Assembly: GCA_964553435.1 (NCBI GenBank)
Contig: CAZKKM010000004.1
Location: forward strand, 1 to 34,618
Direction of reading: 5' to 3'
From: RUG11867 sp964553435
Lineage (GTDB): Bacteria > Bacillota_I > Bacilli_A > RF39 > UBA660
Length of the DNA stretch: 34,618 bases
The notes under the pieces are model-generated. The model saw only the letters and a program-made list of their open reading frames with translations. It was not told the DNA's origin and did not search any database. The position numbers were made by a program, and so were the translations under genes. This document shows, in pieces, positions 34,204 through 34,618 of this stretch. Position 1 is the first letter of the stretch. Every line of letters begins with the position of its first letter.

Positions 34204-34618
34204 ATGAAAAATTTATTTATAAAAGTAAATTCTCACTCGCAAAACATATTTTTAATAAATCAATAGATTAAAAATAAAATTAAATTCGGTTATGAATGGG
34301 AAAATCTTGCTTCGACAGTTTCAGGATTCGAATTATATGAAACTACTGAAGATGATTTCAATTATGAAAACACGGAAAATAAAAAAATGATTGCCTCAGT
34401 AGAATGAAGATTTTACGACATAGCTTATGCCCTTAATAATGGTATAGATTTATTTGCTGTATTCGATGAACCAGACGCGGATAGTGCTAGTTTGATAGAA
34501 TATCTCCTCGATGAAGATGGAGACATAAAGGAAAAATTCCAAGCCATTGGATTAAATATTTATTATCTTGAAAGACTTGGGGGGCAAGATGAATATAAGA
34601 ATCAAGGGTATGCAAAAT
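34204..34618 (+). pseudogene. Degenerate GNAT-like reading frame, runs off the window
   Basis: From ATG 34204, preceded by AGAAAGGAAAAG, one frame stays open to the window end except for TAG at 34264 and TGA at 34405. Both flanks read as coding sequence: KFGYEWENLASTVSGFELYE between them and, after the second, DLFAVFDEPDADSASLIEYL and NIYYLERLGGQDEYKNQGYA. The last block resembles the acetyl-CoA-binding region of GNAT acetyltransferases (IYYLERL...EYRNKGYG). TGA and TAG serve as ordinary stops elsewhere in the window, so decay is more likely than recoding. The family call is tentative because the domain is truncated. Confidence 0.6.

Noticed and set aside
34405..34407. TGA read as tryptophan (Mycoplasma code)
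   Set aside because: TGA ends prfB, jetA, the abi gene and the small regulator at expected places, and prfB frameshifting depends on UGA as stop. TAG also interrupts the same frame.
1..34618. CRISPR arrays, tRNA genes, transposases or integrases
   Set aside because: None was found: no regularly spaced repeats, no cloverleaf with a T-loop GTTCGAATC-type signal, and no DDE, tyrosine or serine recombinase motifs in any large frame.

Overview
The window comes from a low-GC bacterium using the standard code: TGA ends several intact genes, including addB's neighbours, prfB and jetA. TTGNNN-17-TATAAT promoters, GAGGTG-type ribosome binding sites, an AddAB-type recombination nuclease, a YitT protein, a CwlD-like amidase and a membrane-anchored HtrA all fit the Firmicutes/Bacilli side. 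The InlB-repeat surface protein and compact gene set suggest an uncultured gut-type Bacilli or Mycoplasmatota-like lineage. That placement is inference. Most genes are rich in the tetranucleotide TCGA (Leu-Glu, Ile-Asp, Val-Asp codon pairs); the segments 86-2108 and 22349-26047 are visibly poorer in it and may have been acquired.

Layout. 1-2175: the 3' part of a 5S rRNA gene, a 2-kb segment with one coiled-coil gene and a broken zinc-ribbon fragment, then a second copy of the last 29 nt of the 5S gene followed by a hairpin terminator. This looks like integration at a 5S 3' end. 2286-4513: two tandem paralogues of unknown function and a convergent membrane-anchored thioredoxin-like protein. 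4630-10122: addB-addA from one strong promoter; addA is interrupted only by a 10-N gap that is probably an assembly artefact. 10253-12016: an exported protein with an InlB/Flg_new repeat. 12287-16928: an unknown gene, prfB with its programmed +1 frameshift, a YitT-family membrane protein, and a second unknown gene that shares a domain with the first. 16986-19880: amidase, an AbiD/F-type HEPN protein and an HtrA protease. 19969-21981: a two-gene operon of unknown function.

22349-34181 is a defence island. A small regulator-like protein overlaps two tandem cytosine-5 DNA methyltransferases, which face a convergent HNH endonuclease: a probable type II restriction-modification system. Next comes a complete four-gene Wadjet type II operon (jetA-jetB-jetC-jetD), whose SMC-like complex and TOPRIM nuclease are known to act against plasmids. 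The AbiF-like gene at 17733 may be a further defence gene. The window ends in a GNAT-like reading frame broken by two in-frame stops.

No tRNA gene, CRISPR array, transposase or integrase was seen. The most interesting items are the 5S-flanked cargo, the paralogous unknown family on both sides of prfB-yitT, the HEPN Abi gene with a palindrome over its -10 box, and the two-m5C-methyltransferase/HNH system with its possible operator.
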